Positions 5,668 to 7,395 of a DNA stretch of 7,395 nt are shown piece by piece. The DNA is from Natronohydrobacter sp. (GTDB lineage: Bacteria > Pseudomonadota > Alphaproteobacteria > Rhodobacterales > Rhodobacteraceae): positions 1 to 7,395 of the forward strand of contig SKGU01000039.1 in the NCBI GenBank assembly GCA_007117255.1, given 5' to 3'. The position numbers and the translations under genes were made by a program. Position 1 is the stretch's first letter. Each line of letters opens with the position of its first letter. Under the pieces are notes generated by a model. That model saw only the letters and a list, made by a program, of their open reading frames with translations, was not told where the DNA came from and ran no database searches.

Positions 5668-7029
5668 TCAGGAGTTGCCGAACTCTGGATAGGCTTCCAT
5701 GCCCATCTCGGTCTTGTCCAGACCTGTCACCTGATCCTCGTCACTGACGCGGATACCCATGACGGCTTTCAGGATCAGCCAGACCACCAGCGAGGCTGTG
5801 AACATGAAGGCCCCGATCAGTGCCATGCCGACAAACTGTGTGCCGAAGCTGGCATCGCTGTTGGTCAGCGGCACGGCCATCGTGCCCCACAGTCCGGCAA
5901 ACAGGTGGACCGGGATCGCGCCCACCACATCGTCAAGCTTGAACTTGTCGAGCAGCGGCACTGCGAAGACCACGATCACACCACCGACGGCACCGATCAG
6001 CGTGGCTGCGCCAAGCGAAGGTGTCAGCGGCTCTGCCGTGATCGACACCAGACCCGCCAGCGCGCCGTTCAGAACCATGGTCAGGTCAGGCTTCTTGTAG
6101 AGGATGGTCGACAGGATCAGCGCTGCAACCGCGCCGCCCGAAGCCGCCGTGTTGGTGTTGGCGAAAATCCGGCTGACATCGGCCACATCGGAGATCGTGC
6201 CCATGGCCAACTGCGAGCCGCCGTTGAAGCCGAACCAGCCCAGCCAAAGGATGAACATCCCCAGCGTTGCCATCGGCAGGTTCGAACCCGGCATCACGTT
6301 GATCTTGCCGTCCTTGCCATATTTTCCATAGCGCGCACCCAGCACGATCACACCTGCCAGCGCAGCCCAGCCGCCTGCAGCATGTACGATGGACGAGCCT
6401 GCGAAATCCGAGAAGCCCATCTCGTCAAGGAAGCCTTCGCCCCAGCTCCAGCTTGCCTGGATCGGGTAGATGATACCGGTCAGGATGACCACGAACACCA
6501 GAAACGGCCACAGCTTGATGCGTTCCGCAACAGCGCCCGACACGATCGAGGCGACAGCCGCACAGAACATCAGCTGGAAGATGAAGTCCGACCCGATCGA
6601 GGCATATTCCACATCATCCACATCGGCCAGCTCTACGCCAACCGGCTCCAGCACTGTGGGTGAAATGCCGCCCAGCCAGCCATCAATGACCCAGTCGCCC
6701 GGATACATCAGGTTGAAGCCTACGACGAAATAGGCAATCGCGGCGAGCGAGAACAGCGCCACGTTCTTGGTGGCTTGCATCGTGGCATTCTTGGACCGCA
6801 CAAGGCCGGTCTCCAGCATGCAGAAACCTGCTGCCATGAAGAACACCAGAAAGCCGCCGACCAGAAACAGCAGCGAGTTCAGGATGAACACCATTTCCGT
6901 GTTCAGAGCGGCGACGGCCTCCAGAGCGTCCGGCGCGGCGTCGGCGACCGCTTCGGCTTCCTGTGCCAGGCCCAGCGATGGCAGTGCCACCGCCAGTGCC
7001 GCAAGCGGAAGTATCTTGTTAAGTTGCAT
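5668..7029 (-). CDS. amtB: Ammonium transporter, Amt/AmtB family
   Basis: A 453-residue inner-membrane channel that conducts ammonium/ammonia into the cell, normally as a trimer gated by GlnK. Seen: a signal peptide (hydrophobic core about 6-19, likely cleavage after GLA, residue 22), an acidic stretch (about 23-45), then about eleven hydrophobic membrane segments. Family hallmarks are CMLETGLVRSKN (70-81), DFAGSSIVH (208-216) with the conserved Asp D208 and first pore histidine H216, GWFGFNGGS (264-272), and VHLFAGLWG (374-382) with the second pore histidine H375. The cytoplasmic tail (about 425-453) is the region that contacts GlnK in known complexes. I chose the ATG at 7029 because AAGGA (7043-7039) lies nine bases upstream; the ATG at 7035 would add two residues but leaves only three bases of spacing. 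Starts farther upstream overlap glnK and encode no family-like sequence. The stop is followed by a strong terminator, so this is the last gene of the glnK-amtB operon. Confidence 0.97.
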   Translation of the reverse strand: MQLNKILPLAALAVALPSLGLAQEAEAVADAAPDALEAVAALNTEMVFILNSLLFLVGGFLVFFMAAGFCMLETGLVRSKNATMQATKNVALFSLAAIAYFVVGFNLMYPGDWVIDGWLGGISPTVLEPVGVELADVDDVEYASIGSDFIFQLMFCAAVASIVSGAVAERIKLWPFLVFVVILTGIIYPIQASWSWGEGFLDEMGFSDFAGSSIVHAAGGWAALAGVIVLGARYGKYGKDGKINVMPGSNLPMATLGMFILWLGWFGFNGGSQLAMGTISDVADVSRIFANTNTAASGGAVAALILSTILYKKPDLTMVLNGALAGLVSITAEPLTPSLGAATLIGAVGGVIVVFAVPLLDKFKLDDVVGAIPVHLFAGLWGTMAVPLTNSDASFGTQFVGMALIGAFMFTASLVVWLILKAVMGIRVSDEDQVTGLDKTEMGMEAYPEFGNS

Positions 7030-7066
7030 CGGCATGTGTCCTTCTTGTGTTTGTCCCGCCATGGTT

Positions 7067-7395
7067 TCAGAGCGCATCATCGCCAGTCTCTCCCGTGCGC
7101 ACCCGCGTTGCCGCGGCCAGATCCAGCACGAAGATCTTGCCATCACCGATCTTGTCGGTGCGTGCCGTTTTCTGCAGCGTGTCCACCACCTGATCGGCCA
7201 TCGCATCCGAGACGCCGATTTCCAGTTTCAGTTTGGGCACGAAATTCACGGCGTATTCTGCGCCGCGATAGATTTCGGTATGGCCGGACTGGGCGCCAAA
7301 TCCCTTGATTTCCGTAACCATCATCCCGCGCACCCCGATGGCGGTCAGGGCTTCGCGCACTTCCTCGAGCTTGAACGGTTTTATCGCCGCTATGA
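7067..7395 (-). CDS. glnK: Nitrogen regulatory protein P-II (GlnK), 5' end missing
   Basis: The minus strand is open to the right edge and reads IAAIKPFKLEEVREAL at its start, the typical P-II N-terminus; only about three and a third codons are missing, giving a predicted full length of 112 residues, the usual size. P-II trimers sense ATP/ADP and 2-oxoglutarate and control glutamine synthetase adenylylation, NtrB/NtrC and the AmtB channel. Seen: the T-loop with YRGAEY, whose second tyrosine corresponds to Y51, the uridylylation site; the B-loop KIGDGKIFV; and the C-terminal RVRTGETGDDAL. The stop lies 37 bases before the amtB start, which defines the classic glnK-amtB pair and is why I call it glnK rather than glnB; sequence alone does not separate the two paralogues safely. 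Any promoter, such as an NtrC-dependent one, lies outside the window. An internal GTG at 7360 is not the start, because family sequence continues upstream of it. Confidence 0.96.
   Translation of the reverse strand, partial: IAAIKPFKLEEVREALTAIGVRGMMVTEIKGFGAQSGHTEIYRGAEYAVNFVPKLKLEIGVSDAMADQVVDTLQKTARTDKIGDGKIFVLDLAAATRVRTGETGDDAL

Noticed and set aside
5905..6663. Plus-strand frame of 252 codons opposite amtB
   Set aside because: His/Arg/Gln/Asp-rich antisense of a confidently identified transporter gene, with no motif and no plausible start context.
7030..7206. Upstream extension of the amtB frame into glnK
   Set aside because: The extension overlaps the glnK coding region and encodes an Arg/Trp-rich sequence. 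The signal peptide begins at the ATG at 7029 with a good ribosome binding site.

Overview
This window reads as an ordinary stretch of chromosome from a GC-rich alphaproteobacterium, most likely a member of the Rhodobacteraceae (Rhodobacterales). The reasons are the strongly GC-biased codon use, the protein types (a DinB with an N-terminal cysteine pair motif, a D,D-carboxypeptidase with a C-terminal SPOR domain, and a glnK-amtB pair), and short, tightly packed intergenic regions. No mobile element, CRISPR array, tRNA, rRNA or prophage gene is visible. The family assignments come from motif recognition alone, with no database search.

Layout. Positions 1-1182 (minus strand) hold clpS followed 17 bases later by an RsmC-type rRNA methyltransferase that runs off the left edge. 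A short divergent spacer (1183-1275) separates them from a plus-strand run: a HAD-family phosphatase (1276-1980), an AT-rich spacer with an inverted repeat and a possible promoter (1981-2163), a 699-residue penicillin-binding D-alanyl-D-alanine carboxypeptidase with a very long acidic linker and a terminal SPOR domain (2164-4263), and DNA polymerase IV (dinB, 4306-5562) 42 bases later. The convergent gap 5563-5667 holds two strong hairpins; the second is a textbook intrinsic terminator for the minus-strand gene to its right. Positions 5668-7395 (minus strand) hold amtB preceded by glnK, which is cut by the right edge and lacks only about its first four residues.

How the genes fit together. 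GlnK and AmtB form a well-known functional unit: the P-II trimer senses nitrogen and energy status and plugs the ammonium channel. ClpS feeds N-degron substrates to ClpAP, and the methyltransferase downstream would act on 16S rRNA. The carboxypeptidase trims peptidoglycan stem peptides, and its SPOR domain would place it at the division septum. DinB is a translesion polymerase. The HAD protein has no substrate that can be read from sequence.

I did not find convincing evidence for an undescribed system. The items most worth a second look are the zinc-ribbon-like N-terminus of DinB, the unusually long acidic linker of the carboxypeptidase, and the perfect 12-bp palindromic hairpin at 5574-5600.
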